Part shown: positions 63,866-64,000 of the stretch, piece by piece
Layout of the letters: every line of letters starts with the position of its first letter
Numbering within the stretch: the first letter of the stretch is position 1
NCBI RefSeq assembly: GCF_000378085.1
Contig: NZ_KB899212.1
Span: forward strand, 1 to 64,000
Source of the DNA: Hoylesella loescheii DSM 19665 = JCM 12249 = ATCC 15930
Lineage (GTDB): Bacteria; Bacteroidota; Bacteroidia; Bacteroidales; Bacteroidaceae
Direction of reading: 5' to 3'
Length of the DNA: 64,000 nucleotides
The notes under the pieces: model-generated
Seen by the model: the letters and a program-made list of their open reading frames with translations, nothing else
Told to the model about the DNA's origin: nothing
The model's database searches: none
Position numbers and translations under genes: made by a program

Positions 63866-64000
63866 ATGCGAAGATCCCTTTTTACCCTTATACTGCTAGC
63901 CATCGCCTTAGCTGCCATCGCTGCCGAACCGCTTCGCGTGGCCTGCGTAGGCAATAGCATCACTTACGGTTACGGCCTTTCCGACCCCGCAACCGAATCT
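63866..64000 (+). CDS. SGNH/GDSL hydrolase, sialate O-acetylesterase-like, cut by window edge
   Basis: The first 45 codons read a signal peptide (MRRSLFTLILLAIALAAIAA) and then PLRVACVGNSITYGYGL, an SGNH block I motif with the catalytic Ser in GNSITYG. This start is typical of secreted sialate O-acetylesterases of Bacteroidales. The rest lies outside the window, so specificity is an inference. With the GH31/GH92/GH20 set it would fit host-glycan use. Confidence 0.75.
   Translation, partial: MRRSLFTLILLAIALAAIAAEPLRVACVGNSITYGYGLSDPATES

Overview
The window reads as chromosome of a Prevotella-like member of the Bacteroidales. Three things support this: Bacteroidetes-type promoters (TTG or TTTG, about 20 bases, TAnnTTTG) before several genes and a tRNA; the block DUF6242 - DUF6089 - uppS - bamA - ompH x3 - murI; and many lipoproteins and outer-membrane proteins of Bacteroidales type. 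No taxonomic search was possible, so the genus is an inference.

Layout. 1-225: edge of a transposase-like gene. 408-6550: three secreted glycoside hydrolases (GH31, GH92, GH20) suited to trimming N-glycan-type host glycans. 7352-9372: an NAD-dependent epimerase/dehydratase and a PAP2 membrane enzyme, possibly lipid related. 10069-22166, minus strand: PfkB kinase, LolC/E-type permease, rbfA, murI, three OmpH/Skp chaperones, bamA, uppS, DUF6089, DUF6242 and a flavin reductase, an envelope-biogenesis block. 22842-40256, plus strand: four very large genes (2078, 1266, 1769 and 658 aa) in one apparent operon. The first carries a DUF6603-like beta domain. The others have motifs I recognise from uncharacterised giant proteins of distant phyla. 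I know of no described function for this set; it is the best candidate for an undescribed system.

41000-48437 is an AT-rich accessory island. It holds a decayed RiPP locus: a GG-Bacteroidales precursor peptide, a GLPGLI protein, a TonB-receptor-like barrel and a broken radical SAM maturase. An IS3-type transposase fragment, an IS982-like element and a scar of two joined IS982-like ends lie with it, and about 90-bp inverted repeats bracket the whole. 48620-50184: two tandem paralogous lipoproteins with matching promoters and palindromes. 50550-64000: miaB, fhs, tRNA-Gly, tRNA-Leu, an OmpA/TPR lipoprotein, a thioredoxin-fold lipoprotein lacking CxxC, comM, yciI, a duplicated comM 3' end, a GT11 fucosyltransferase, a small membrane protein, an M20 dipeptidase and the start of an SGNH esterase.

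Four intergenic regions (9656-9762, 21441-21572, 41424-41508, 54108-54201) hold arrays of short inverted half-sites repeating with an almost exact 22-bp period. The hexamers differ between arrays but the spacing does not. I know of no name for this repeat class.
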